From: Anaerolineae bacterium
GTDB taxonomy: Bacteria; Chloroflexota; Anaerolineae; 4572-78; J111
Direction: 5' to 3'
Length of the DNA: 27,248 nucleotides
Assembly: GCA_023151115.1 (NCBI GenBank)
Contig: JAKLJP010000071.1
Location: 1 to 27,248, forward strand
Below are positions 1-7,030 of the stretch, piece by piece. The notes beneath the pieces were generated by a model. The model was not told the DNA's origin, did not search any database, and saw only the letters and a list, made by a program, of their open reading frames with translations. The translations under genes and the position numbers were made by a program. The first letter of the stretch is position 1; every line of letters begins with the position of its first letter.

Positions 1-86
1 CCGGACATGATCAGGGTTTCGGGTTTTTCGTTTGGCCATCCCTTTAACTTACGTTATTTTCTCGATTTGACAAATCTGTCCTTCCC

Positions 87-115
87 TTAACTTGTCAAGC
101 ATGCGCTCCTATACT
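87..115 (+). promoter_or_regulatory. Candidate promoter and operator of the AhpD-like gene
   Basis: A -35-like TTAACT (87-92) and a -10-like TATACT (110-115) are separated by 17 bases. This would start transcription about 20 bases before the AGGAG ribosome binding site at 133-137. A perfect inverted pair, TTGACAA at 67-73 and TTGTCAA at 92-98, flanks and overlaps the -35 side and could be a repressor operator. The hexamers are seen in the sequence; their function is inferred. Confidence 0.45.
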
Positions 116-143
116 TTGTATAAAAAAATAACAGGAGTAAATC

Positions 144-635
144 ATGGAACCGAGACTCAACTATGGAAAAGTTCTGCCTGAAGGCATGAGACCAATTTAC
201 GCCCTGGATCGCTACAGCGCCAACAGCGGGCTGGAGCCATCGCTGTTGGAGTTGGTCAAGCTGCGGGCCTCGCAGCTCAACGGCTGCGCCTACTGTGTGG
301 ACATGCACAGCAAAGATGCCCGGACACGGGGCGAAACTGAACAACGCTTGTACGGCCTCACCGTCTGGCGCGAAACGCCCTACTACACCGAGCGCGAACG
401 GGCGGCGCTGGCCTTGACCGAGGCAGTTACTTTGATTGCCGACAATCACGTTCCGGCTGAGGTCTACGAACAAGCGCGGCAGCAGTTCAGCGAGGAAGGG
501 TTGGTAAAGCTGATGATTGCTATCGTTATCATCAATACCTGGAACCGCTTTGCGATCACCTTCGGCGATGTGCCCGGCAGCTACCAGCCGAATCATTTTG
601 CGACAGCCCCCGCCCCAATGGAGCTGTCGAGATGA
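144..635 (+). CDS. AhpD-like / carboxymuconolactone decarboxylase family protein
   Basis: This 163-residue all-alpha protein belongs to the AhpD/CMD family, whose peroxidase members use a CxxC pair to reduce hydroperoxides in the cytosol. The signature CAYCVDMH (Cys48, Cys51, His55) follows the usual helix KLRASQLNG and matches the CxxCxxxH core. Length is normal for single-domain members. The ATG start has AGGAG at 133-137 with six-base spacing. It stands alone: the next gene is divergent beyond 390 bases of spacer. The physiological substrate cannot be told; annotation as alkylhydroperoxidase is by family only. The two cysteines make a redox role more likely than a decarboxylase role. Confidence 0.88.
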   Translation: MEPRLNYGKVLPEGMRPIYALDRYSANSGLEPSLLELVKLRASQLNGCAYCVDMHSKDARTRGETEQRLYGLTVWRETPYYTERERAALALTEAVTLIADNHVPAEVYEQARQQFSEEGLVKLMIAIVIINTWNRFAITFGDVPGSYQPNHFATAPAPMELSR

Positions 636-724
636 AGCTACGAACGCTTATGCCGGCGGTGCCTTGATTTTGGTAGGAGTCGGACAGTCCCCAGGGGACG
701 ATAACGATGCAAAGCGTGAAAATG

Positions 725-773
725 AAGACCGGAGACCGATGACCGGGTGTCCGCTTGGCCGGTCTCTGGTCTT
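725..773. repeat. GACCGGAGACC-type inverted repeat
   Basis: Arms AAGACCGGAGACC (725-737) and GGTCTCTGGTCTT (761-773) pair with one mismatch. The loop holds another GACCGG/CCGGTC pair, so the element is a nested palindrome of a short word. No gene is affected. It belongs to the intergenic word-palindromes seen throughout the window. Confidence 0.7.
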
Positions 774-899
774 CCGTCCCCGGTCTATTTTCAAGGGGGT
801 GATGATTGTCAATGGGGCGCTGCGGGGAATTACAAGCAAGGTAATGTTCGGACCTTCGATAAAAGTCAGCGAACTTGGCCAGGAGAGGTAGACGGTACG

Positions 900-931
900 G
901 GGGTACGATGAGTTACTCCTCATCGCACCCC
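900..931. other. Strong hairpin between AhpD-like and Amt-like genes
   Basis: Arms 900-912 and 919-931 pair over 13 positions with one A/C mismatch (GGGGT, then CGATGAG) around a six-base loop TTACTC. There is no T run on either side, so it is not a canonical intrinsic terminator. It lies between a gene ending at 635 (+) and one ending at 1027 (-), so it could still act at the convergent transcript ends. Confidence 0.6.
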
Positions 932-1026
932 GCTGCACCGATTAACTTCGACCAGTATAGCTTCACTGCGGCTTTTTAACTTTACGGCTCGACAACGTCA
1001 GACCGTTTCCTAACCTACGGCTGGCC

Positions 1027-2523
1027 CTACTCCGAACCCGAACCAGAGGCCTCGGTTTGCAACTTGGCCTCTTCGAGGCGGGCTGGGGGAACAATCGCCG
1101 GGTCGGCTAACTCCAGGCCGGTGCGCGCCCAGGCATTTAAAATGGCTTTGACCGTTTGAAACAGCAGCAGCCCCATCAGCAGCGCCCACATAGCAACGGC
1201 GACCACACCCACCAACTGCGCCTGGAGCTGCCCCGGCCAGTCAGAGGCAAACCCAGAGGCCACCCACAAACCGGAAACGCCTTGACCAGCGACGCCGTAA
1301 TAGTCACTCAGCCCGAAGCCATTCCAGCCCTGGCCGGCCCGGCCGTCAGCCAGGAAGGGCAATAACAGCAGCCCTAACAGGGCGCTGAGGCCATAGGTGG
1401 TCAATGTGCCGGTTTCATCGCCCAGGCTGCGCTCAAAGAAGTAAATAAGGCTGGGCAGCAGCAACCCCATCAATAACCCAGCCGCCAGCGAAACCCAAAT
1501 CGGCATAAAGGGCGCACCGGCCAGCGCCACCACTAGACCGGCCGCCAGGCCGCGCGAGGTCATCAATGGGTCGAAGCGGCGGGTGGTCAGCCAGCTATAA
1601 CCGGCTGAGGTCAGCGCGGCACTCAAGGCGGCCAACACTCCGGCTACCGCGGCCTGAGCCGGGCTAAAGTTCAAAGCCGTTGGAACATGCAGCCCGGCTG
1701 ACAACCCCAGCCAGCCGAGGAGCATCAGGCCCGCGCCCAGCAGGCTCAAAATCGGCAGATAGGCCGAGGGCATGGGTGTGGGAGGCAAAAGTTCGGCTTC
1801 AGGGAGGGTTTCTGGTTCCTCGTACACGGTCAGGCGATAATCCGGGCCGGTGGTCACGATCAGTTCTTCAGCCGGCAAGTCAGCCTCGGTTGGTATCCCA
1901 CGGGAACGAAACAGAAACAAGGCCGCCAGCGCGACCACACTACCGCTCAAAAAGACTACACTCGCCCCGCCAAAATCAACCAGACCGTGACCAAAACCCA
2001 AACTCGCGCCCAGATGCGCCAGCCAGCCGCCGCCCCACAGCCAGTTGCCGGGCAACGGGTAGATCACCGCGCCGGTCAGCAAGCCGGTCAACACGGCAGC
2101 CAGTCCCCGCACCCGCTGCGGCAGCACGCTTAAGGGCAGCAGCGCGGTTGTTCCAACCATCGCCAGATGGCTTAGGAATAAAAGCAAAGCGTTGGGCGTG
2201 GCCGCTTCGCCGGCCAGGCCAAACCCCTGCAAGGCCACCACCCCCCACAGTCGAGCCACTTCCAGATCAACCGACTGATCGAGCGGGTACCACTCCCAAT
2301 ACAGGCTGCTCAGCTCCGGGTTCGGCGTCACCTGGGCAATACCACCAAAGTGAAAGGCAAAGCCCAGCCCAAAATAGGCCAGCGCCGCCGCGCCCCAGGC
2401 CACCATCCCATTCACCGCCAGGGCCGGCGACTGCTCTTCCGGCACAGCACTGGCGATTAGCAGGATCAGGCCGAACGGCAGCAGCAAAGCCAACGCCGCC
2501 GGTAAAAAATTGGTTAAATCCAC
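1027..2523 (-). CDS. Amt-fold membrane protein lacking the pore histidines
   Basis: A 498-residue polytopic membrane protein with the ammonium-transporter (Amt/MEP/Rh) layout. Recognisable blocks are NWLWGGGWLAHLG (160-172), DFGGASVVF (183-191), LLGAGLMLLGWLGLSAG (261-277), RGLAAGLVVALAGA (324-337) and GQLQAQLVGVVAVAMW near the end. In Amt proteins DFAGGxVVH and the later VHG carry the twin pore histidines; here they are Phe191 and Tyr377. The Phe215 and Ser219 positions of AmtB are Leu274 and Leu278. The acidic loop between TM5 and TM6 (about 206-252) is longer than usual. The start is GTG with AGGGG eight bases upstream. No glnK/PII gene is adjacent. The fold is fairly certain, but ammonium conduction is doubtful. 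Confidence 0.8.
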   Translation of the reverse strand: MDLTNFLPAALALLLPFGLILLIASAVPEEQSPALAVNGMVAWGAAALAYFGLGFAFHFGGIAQVTPNPELSSLYWEWYPLDQSVDLEVARLWGVVALQGFGLAGEAATPNALLLFLSHLAMVGTTALLPLSVLPQRVRGLAAVLTGLLTGAVIYPLPGNWLWGGGWLAHLGASLGFGHGLVDFGGASVVFLSGSVVALAALFLFRSRGIPTEADLPAEELIVTTGPDYRLTVYEEPETLPEAELLPPTPMPSAYLPILSLLGAGLMLLGWLGLSAGLHVPTALNFSPAQAAVAGVLAALSAALTSAGYSWLTTRRFDPLMTSRGLAAGLVVALAGAPFMPIWVSLAAGLLMGLLLPSLIYFFERSLGDETGTLTTYGLSALLGLLLLPFLADGRAGQGWNGFGLSDYYGVAGQGVSGLWVASGFASDWPGQLQAQLVGVVAVAMWALLMGLLLFQTVKAILNAWARTGLELADPAIVPPARLEEAKLQTEASGSGSE

Positions 2524-2737
2524 AAGTTAGCCCCTGTTTTAATCAGAACTTATCCACTTTGCTAGAAGAATGGAAGGCTGGAAGATTGGCGATTTTCCGG
2601 CCCTCCCCATTATCCAGCGCATGTGTGTCAGCCCAATCATACCAGAAGCAGAACTTTCGTCAAAAAAAGGGGGGTCTGAAGTTTGGCGACAGGCTCAACT
2701 TGTGATAACATTAATAACTTATAACTACTGCCTTCTC

Positions 2738-2835
2738 ATGTCATTTCGAGGCTGAAAGCCGAGAAATCTCCGAGATCGTTGTCTGCAAATCACGGATTAG
2801 AGATTTCTCGCTCCTAACGTCGCTCGAAATGACAT
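2738..2835. repeat. TCATTTCGAG palindrome, copy 1
   Basis: The left arm (2738-2770) contains TCATTTCGAG and CGAGAAATCT. The right arm (2799-2835) is the reverse order, AGAGATTTCTCG to CTCGAAATGA. The outer ATGTCATTTCGAG/CTCGAAATGACAT words pair exactly. Related copies lie at 2891-2985 and 17734-17810. Confidence 0.8.
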
Positions 2836-2890
2836 GGCTAAGTACAGGATTGCATAAATTCGTCACGATTTAATGTATCCGTTTCCTGAG

Positions 2891-2985
2891 ATGTCATTTC
2901 GAGCGCCAGCGAGAAATCTTCTTGCTCGCTATAACATTTTCGGCGGTGATAACGAAGATTCCTCCCTCCAGTCGGAATGATATGA
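2891..2985. repeat. TCATTTCGAG palindrome, copy 2 (decayed right arm)
   Basis: The left arm (2891-2920) is ATGTCATTTCGAG, a short spacer, then GCGAGAAATCTT. The right arm (2955-2985) is a degenerate inverse, AAGATTCCTCC to GGAATGATATGA. It is the same family as the neighbouring copy, with several substitutions on the right side. Confidence 0.65.
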
Positions 2986-3043
2986 CTTCTGTGGAGGTAT
3001 CTACTCGCCTTGATTTCGTCACGAACTAAGGCAAAGCTGTACT

Positions 3044-3204
3044 AAGTAGTTCGACAATGTCACATTACACAAATGTTCTACGCCATCCAACCCCGATTTG
3101 CCCTTGTTGCTCGCCCCGCGATAAATCGCCGGGCGAGCGCCGGAAAACAGGCGGTTATGGTATCAAAATAGTTGTCATAATAATATGACATTGTCGAAGT
3201 AGTT
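3044..3204. mobile_element. MITE-like non-autonomous element with 8-bp target duplication
   Basis: Terminal inverted repeats CGACAATGTCACATTA (3052-3067) and TAATATGACATTGTCG (3181-3196) match at 15 of 16 positions. They are flanked by identical 8-bp direct repeats AAGTAGTT (3044-3051 and 3197-3204). The 145-bp interior has no gene. Its exact centre is a hairpin, GCTCGCCC (3109-3116) with GGGCGAGC (3131-3138) and an inner GCGA/TCGC pair. A second small hairpin, TGTCATA/TATGACA, abuts the right end. The geometry fits a miniature element moved by a transposase supplied elsewhere; the parent IS family is unknown. Confidence 0.7.
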
Positions 3205-3241
3205 ACAAGGCATATTGATGTTCAGATAATGTTTTTGAATC

Positions 3242-3294
3242 GTAGTAACGACTTTAGTCGTTTCACTGGTCTAGACGACTGAAGTCGTCACTAC
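3242..3294. repeat. GTAGTAACGACTTTAGTCGT inverted repeat
   Basis: The 20-base arms (3242-3261 and 3275-3294) pair at 18 of 20 positions around a 13-base spacer. Each arm itself contains the self-complementary core ACGACT/AGTCGT. It is a compact REP-like element sitting about 60 bases before rsfS. Confidence 0.75.
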
Positions 3295-3355
3295 AAACTC
3301 AAAATCTTTTTCTGAAAAGCTATAGTAACCTACAACTGTATTTTTGGAGGTAAAC

Positions 3356-3700
3356 CTGGAAGCAAACGAATTAGCTCATGCGGTGGTGGAAATTGCGTCC
3401 GGCAAAAAAGCCGCTAACATTTTAATGCTGGACATGCGCGAGGTGACACTGCTGGCGGATTATTATGTGTTATGTGATGGCTCATCCAGCCGGCAAATCA
3501 GAGCCATTAGCGACGAACTGCTGGAAAAGCTCAAACACGCCGGCAGCCGCCTGGCCAGCGTCGAAGGCACACCCGAATCTGGTTGGATGTTAATTGATTT
3601 CGGTTCGGTGATTGCTCATCTTCTCTCCCCAGAACAACGCGCCTATTATCAACTGGAAGAACTGTGGCAGCACGCCCCCAAAGTGGTCAGAATATTGTAA
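3356..3700 (+). CDS. rsfS: Ribosomal silencing factor RsfS
   Basis: RsfS binds ribosomal protein L14 and blocks 30S-50S joining when nutrients are short. The 114-residue protein has the family blocks in order: ELAHAVVEIASGKKAANI, LLADYYVLCDGSSSRQIRAI and GWMLIDFGSVIAHLL. Length is typical. The start is unusual: a strong GGAGG at 3346-3350 lies five bases before an in-frame CTG (3356), which gives the normal N-terminus MEANELA. The only standard alternative nearby is TTG at 3344, which overlaps the ribosome binding site, and an in-frame TAA stops the frame at 3326. I prefer CTG. A 121-base spacer with a GGAAGATTGGAAGG purine word follows. Confidence 0.9.
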   Translation: MEANELAHAVVEIASGKKAANILMLDMREVTLLADYYVLCDGSSSRQIRAISDELLEKLKHAGSRLASVEGTPESGWMLIDFGSVIAHLLSPEQRAYYQLEELWQHAPKVVRIL

Positions 3701-3821
3701 ACTCATCGGCCAAATGGAGTTAGGTAGAGGAAGATTGGAAGGTTGGAAGTCTAAAGGATAGATCAAATTCGCACCCTCCATTGCCTCATCTCTTCACTTG
3801 ATATCCGATAAAGGTTAAAAC

Positions 3822-4415
3822 TTGGGTACAGAATTTGGGTACAATCAGTCATCTCCACCATCGGACTCGCCCGGCTACGGGTTGCTGGGCTGCGCCGGCG
3901 GTATCCTGGTAGGACTGCTCGGCGGCGGCTTGCTGCTGGTGCTGGCCTCTCTGGTAGTCGCCGTTATCGCTCCAGCCCCCACCCTGGCCGAAACTGCTTC
4001 CGTCCCCGGCCTGCGCCTGACCATGAATGAAGCTTCGCTCAACCAATTTGCCCAAAGTACGGCCGGCGCTCCCGTCCAACTCGATCTGCTGCCCGGCAAT
4101 CAGGTCAATCTGACCAGCGATACGTCGGTGACGGCCTTTGGCGTCACCCTGCCCGTCCAGATCACGGGCCGTTTTGGACTTCAAATTACCCCTCAATCTA
4201 CGGTAGAAGTACGGCTCATTCAGGCCGATGTTTCCGGGGTTGATCTGCCGCCGGAAACAACGGCCAGTATGTTCGACAGCCAATTGCCGGCCCTCAATCA
4301 AAGTTTGAACCAAATGCTGGTTGAAGCCTCAACCGTGTTGGGCGCGCCGCTGACCCTGACCGGCCTGGGCACCACCGATACCGAGTTTTGGCTCGAAGCC
4401 CGGCTGGTCCCATGA
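3822..4415 (+). CDS. Membrane-anchored extracytoplasmic protein, LmeA/YpmS-like (tentative)
   Basis: A 197-residue protein with a short Gly/Pro/Ser-rich N-terminus, one membrane segment (about 23-50, very rich in Leu, Gly and Val) and an extracytoplasmic domain. The domain opens with LRLTMNEASLNQFAQ and has alternating beta strands (VQLDLLPGNQVNLTS, VTLPVQITGRFGLQI). It resembles the DUF2993/LmeA or DUF2140/YpmS type of lipid-binding fold, but I cannot assign it firmly. The TTG start has AAGG seven bases upstream. Its last four bases, ATGA, contain the start of the next gene, a diverged paralogue, so the two are translationally coupled. Confidence 0.65.
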   Translation: MGTEFGYNQSSPPSDSPGYGLLGCAGGILVGLLGGGLLLVLASLVVAVIAPAPTLAETASVPGLRLTMNEASLNQFAQSTAGAPVQLDLLPGNQVNLTSDTSVTAFGVTLPVQITGRFGLQITPQSTVEVRLIQADVSGVDLPPETTASMFDSQLPALNQSLNQMLVEASTVLGAPLTLTGLGTTDTEFWLEARLVP

Positions 4416-4915
4416 GTCGTTGGGGCTGCATCGGGCTGCTGGTGGGCAGTATTATCGGCGTACTCTTGCTGATGGGACTGATCCAGTCTATCCAGCCGGC
4501 CATACCCACCGCCGCCGTTCAACCGGCCGTCGCCGTCTCTGATCTGACCCTATTTTTGTCAGAAGAGAGCGTCAGCCGTTCTGCTTCTCAAATGCTGGCT
4601 CAACCGGTTACGGTTAACTTTGAATCGGGCGGTCAGGTTATTCTGACCACTCCGGTTTCCATAGCCGGACTGGAGCCGGTGGTTGACCTGGGCCTGTCGC
4701 TGGAGCAGCACGGCAATCAAGTGGTCAGCCGTTTACACTGGGCGCAGTTGGGTTGGCTGCGCTTGCCGGCCCGTTGGCTGCCCGCGGAGCTGGTCGAGTT
4801 GGGCACGCAGCCGGGGCAGCAGCTTAGCCGCCAAATCCCCCCTCAATTCAACCTGATCAGCCTGACCACCACCGCCGATGGGATCACCCTCCAGGTGGAT
4901 TGGATAGGACCGTGA
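4412..4915 (+). CDS. Second membrane-anchored LmeA/YpmS-like paralogue
   Basis: A 167-residue partner of the preceding gene. It starts at the ATG inside the ATGA overlap; an in-frame GTC-CC-preceding extension to 4388 is less likely. It has a short cytoplasmic MSRWG, one membrane segment (about 5-26) and an extracytoplasmic domain beginning DLTLFLSEESVSRSASQ. This aligns by eye with the LRLTMNEASLNQFAQ region of its neighbour, and both domains then show QVILTTP/QVNLTSD strands. Function is unknown; the family guess is lipid or envelope related. The pair probably forms one operon closed by the palindrome at 4928-5026. Confidence 0.65.
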   Translation: MSRWGCIGLLVGSIIGVLLLMGLIQSIQPAIPTAAVQPAVAVSDLTLFLSEESVSRSASQMLAQPVTVNFESGGQVILTTPVSIAGLEPVVDLGLSLEQHGNQVVSRLHWAQLGWLRLPARWLPAELVELGTQPGQQLSRQIPPQFNLISLTTTADGITLQVDWIGP

Positions 4916-4927
4916 GTTAAATTCGCA

Positions 4928-5026
4928 GTCTCAGTAGATCCAATTTCCGAGGAGTGAGGCACGCCCACGTGCCGAACACCGCCGCACGTGGGCGTGCTGG
5001 CTCCTCAAATTTGGATCCACTGAGTC
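4928..5026 (+). terminator. Large palindrome followed by T run
   Basis: A 99-base imperfect palindrome has arms 4928-4972 and 4984-5026. The inner 14 pairs are perfect (GCACGCCCACGTGC with GCACGTGGGCGTGC) around an 11-base loop. The outer part pairs CTCAGT and GATCCAAATTT words with small bulges. The right arm runs straight into TTTTTTATTT, so it can act as an intrinsic terminator for the two preceding genes. It may equally be a mobile palindromic repeat that has been recruited. Confidence 0.65.
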
Positions 5027-5056
5027 TTTTTTATTTCAGCCAGTTGATGGATAAAA

Positions 5057-5103
5057 GTGATACGTGATGCGTGACTTTTTACGTATCACGCATCACGTAT
5101 CAT
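5057..5103. repeat. GTGATACGTGATGCGTGA palindrome, copy 1
   Basis: Arms GTGATACGTGATGCGTGA (5057-5074) and its inverse (5086-5103) match at 17 of 18 positions around a short T-rich loop. Each arm is itself a near-tandem of a GTGATRC word. Relatives are the copy at 11482-11541 and the half copy at 9063-9075 that ends the MBL gene. Confidence 0.8.
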
Positions 5104-5159
5104 CCGCCAAACCAGTTCTTGATGATCGAAATGCCCAACTTCGCATCTGCCGCGCTATT

Positions 5160-5187
5160 TTGCCCTCCTTAAACTCCGTGCTATACT
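5160..5187 (+). promoter_or_regulatory. Possible promoter of the LysM/M23 lipoprotein gene
   Basis: TTGCCC (5160-5165) and TATACT (5182-5187) are 16 bases apart, about 135 bases before the GTG start at 5323. The match is moderate and this is offered only as the best candidate in the spacer. Confidence 0.3.
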
Positions 5188-5322
5188 TGAAAGCCGTTAA
5201 AGATCAGCAGCAATTCCATGCCTGGCTCTCACGCCTTAATTCGGTTGGGGCAGAGAGCCAGTCAGGTTTTGAGGAAGGTTTGGTTTGCCAGCCCGTCACC
5301 CCACCCGGATGAGAGGTTGTCT

Positions 5323-6879
5323 GTGTCATTAAAATTGATCGCCTGTACCGTGCTGGTCCTTTTCACCGCCGGCTGCGGCCCCGCTGTTATCTCCGATAGT
5401 GCCCAGTTCAGTCAAGCACCCGCCACCATCGCCCCCACGCCCTCACCCACCACTCCCAGCAGCGAGCCAGTAGTCATGGTCTCAACCCAGATTGTCTCGA
5501 CCGCCTCTGCTTCCGTACCTGTCTCAGAGCCGGTTGCCGTCATCGAAGCTATGCCGATCCCTACCCCTGCCGGCCCCCCGTTTTCGTACCATGTCATCGA
5601 AGAAGGCGAAAATTTAAGTTATATTTCCTGGCTTTATGACACCCCGCTTGAGGAACTGGTGGCCCTCAATCAATTAGCCGGGCCAGACGCCATTATCCAA
5701 ACCGGCCAATCGTTACGTATTCCCCTGCGTCTCGAAGACACGTCGCCGCAGCAAATGCTTTTGCCCGACAGCGAGGTTGTTTACAGCCCGGCTTACGTGG
5801 GCTTCAACCTCCAGGAATTTATCGAAAGCAAAGGCGGCTACCTGGTTGGCTACACCGAGTATGTGGATGGCCAGCTCTTAACCGGAGCCGAAATTGTCGA
5901 GCGGGTGGCCCAGCAGTTCAGCGTGGGGCCGCGCCTGCTGCTGGCTTTGCTGGAGCATTACGGGGGGTGGGTAACCAATCCTTACCCCACTGCCGACGCA
6001 ATCAACCGCATGCTGGGGCCGCAAAACCCGCGCGGCAGCAGTTTGTACCTGGCTCTTGGTTGGACGGCCAACCGCATCAACGCCGGGTATTATGGCTACA
6101 AACGCGATGGTTTTTGGGTTTTCTCCCTGGCCGACCGCCAGCGCGTGGTCACGCCGGAAGGGTTGAACGCCGGCACAGTGGGAGTCCAAAATATTTTGGC
6201 CCTCCATTCCAACCAGGAAACCTGGACCAAAGAATTGGAGCCGGACGGCCTGCTGGCCGATTATCGCGCCCTGTTTGGCGATCCGCTGGCCCATTCGATT
6301 GAGCCGTTGGTTCCCAAATCGCTGGTACAGCCACCGCTCAGCCTGCCCTGGGCCAAAGGCAAGGGTTTTTACATTACCAGCGGTCCCCACCCGGCCTACG
6401 CCGACGGCAGCGCCTGGGCGGCCATTGATTTTGGCCCGCCTGATGTGTTGGGCAACTGCTATTACTCCGCCGAACCGAACACGGCGGCGGCCGATGGGGT
6501 GATTGTGGTCGCCCGTCACGGCGCGGTTGAGTTGGACCTCGATGGGGACGGCAATATTCAGACCGGCTGGGTGCTGCAATATTTGCACGTGGTTCTGGAT
6601 GCGGACCGGCCCGTTCAGGTAGGGCAGCGGGTAAAGGCAGGGGATATCATCGGCTATGCTTCGTGTGAAGGCGGTTTGGCCAATTCCAGCCATCTACACT
6701 TTTCCCGCCGCTACAACGGCGAGTGGGTGGACGCCGGCAGCCCGGTGCCGATGAACCTGTCTGGCTGGGTTGTCCAGCCGACCCAGGCCGCTTATGAAGG
6801 CAGCCTCAAAAACGGCAGCGCCGTGCGCGAGGCCTGCGAGTGCTGGGAAACAGAGAAGAATTTGATAGTTAATCAGTGA
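5323..6879 (+). CDS. LysM and M23 (LasA-like) peptidase lipoprotein
   Basis: A 518-residue exported cell-wall protein. The GTG start has AGAGG six bases upstream and gives a signal peptide ending TAGC (Cys18). A lipoprotein is likely although Thr replaces the usual Leu at -3. A Ser/Thr/Pro linker follows (about 25-85), then one LysM (89-134, FSYHVIEEGENLSYISWLY) for glycan binding. Next comes a helical region (about 190-340; GPRLLLALLEHYGGWV recalls lysozyme-like folds, unproven). Last is an M23 peptidase domain (350-475). Metal and catalytic residues are in place: His356 and Asp369 are 13 apart, as in LasA/beta-lytic M23A enzymes, then YLH (His422) and HLH (457-459). It probably cleaves peptidoglycan cross-bridges. 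mltG follows. Confidence 0.87.
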   Translation: MSLKLIACTVLVLFTAGCGPAVISDSAQFSQAPATIAPTPSPTTPSSEPVVMVSTQIVSTASASVPVSEPVAVIEAMPIPTPAGPPFSYHVIEEGENLSYISWLYDTPLEELVALNQLAGPDAIIQTGQSLRIPLRLEDTSPQQMLLPDSEVVYSPAYVGFNLQEFIESKGGYLVGYTEYVDGQLLTGAEIVERVAQQFSVGPRLLLALLEHYGGWVTNPYPTADAINRMLGPQNPRGSSLYLALGWTANRINAGYYGYKRDGFWVFSLADRQRVVTPEGLNAGTVGVQNILALHSNQETWTKELEPDGLLADYRALFGDPLAHSIEPLVPKSLVQPPLSLPWAKGKGFYITSGPHPAYADGSAWAAIDFGPPDVLGNCYYSAEPNTAAADGVIVVARHGAVELDLDGDGNIQTGWVLQYLHVVLDADRPVQVGQRVKAGDIIGYASCEGGLANSSHLHFSRRYNGEWVDAGSPVPMNLSGWVVQPTQAAYEGSLKNGSAVREACECWETEKNLIVNQ

Positions 6880-7030
6880 TAGAGTTACGCAGTTGGTATT
6901 AGAAGCAGGCAGGTTTAGAGCAGAATCTTCAGAATAGAAGGATAGAAAAATCCTTTAATTCCAGCAATCCTGCCCTTTATCCGGTCAACCGTGTAATTTC
7001 TAAATCAGTAAAATCTATTGAGGCGCTTGT

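Larger units (their letters stand above)
636..1026. other. Non-coding spacer between convergent genes
   Basis: This stretch separates the stops of two convergent genes. Apart from the word-palindrome at 725-773 and the hairpin at 900-931 I see nothing. The open frames across it (517-891 plus, 648-938 minus) have low-complexity translations, no ribosome binding site and no recognisable motif, so I treat it as non-coding. Confidence 0.6.
2524..3355. other. Repeat-rich intergenic region
   Basis: This 830-base spacer lies upstream of both the minus-strand Amt-like gene and the plus-strand rsfS. It contains a purine-rich GGAAGGCTGGAAGATTGG word (about 2571-2588; a relative is at 3731-3748), two TCATTTCGAG palindromes, a MITE-like element and a GTAGTAACGACT palindrome, each listed separately. 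The short open frame at 2570-2755 has no ribosome binding site and no family resemblance, so I do not call a gene. A TATAGT at 3321-3326 could be a -10 for rsfS, but no -35 is visible. Confidence 0.65.
4916..5322. other. Intergenic region with two palindromes
   Basis: Beyond the terminator-like palindrome, the GTGATACG palindrome and the weak promoter, I see only a short open frame at 5064-5312. It begins inside a repeat and lacks any motif. The in-frame extension of the next gene upstream of 5323 has no signal-peptide character and is not used. Confidence 0.55.

Noticed and set aside
144..635. AhpD-like protein as a second selenoprotein
   Set aside because: Both positions of its CxxC motif are encoded by Cys codons and no in-frame TGA occurs.
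517..938. Open frames on both strands after the AhpD-like gene
   Set aside because: They cover a palindrome and hairpin, lack ribosome binding sites and show no family motifs.
2545..2556. DnaA box TTATCCACT as an origin
   Set aside because: A single near match without a cluster or AT-rich unwinding region is not an origin.
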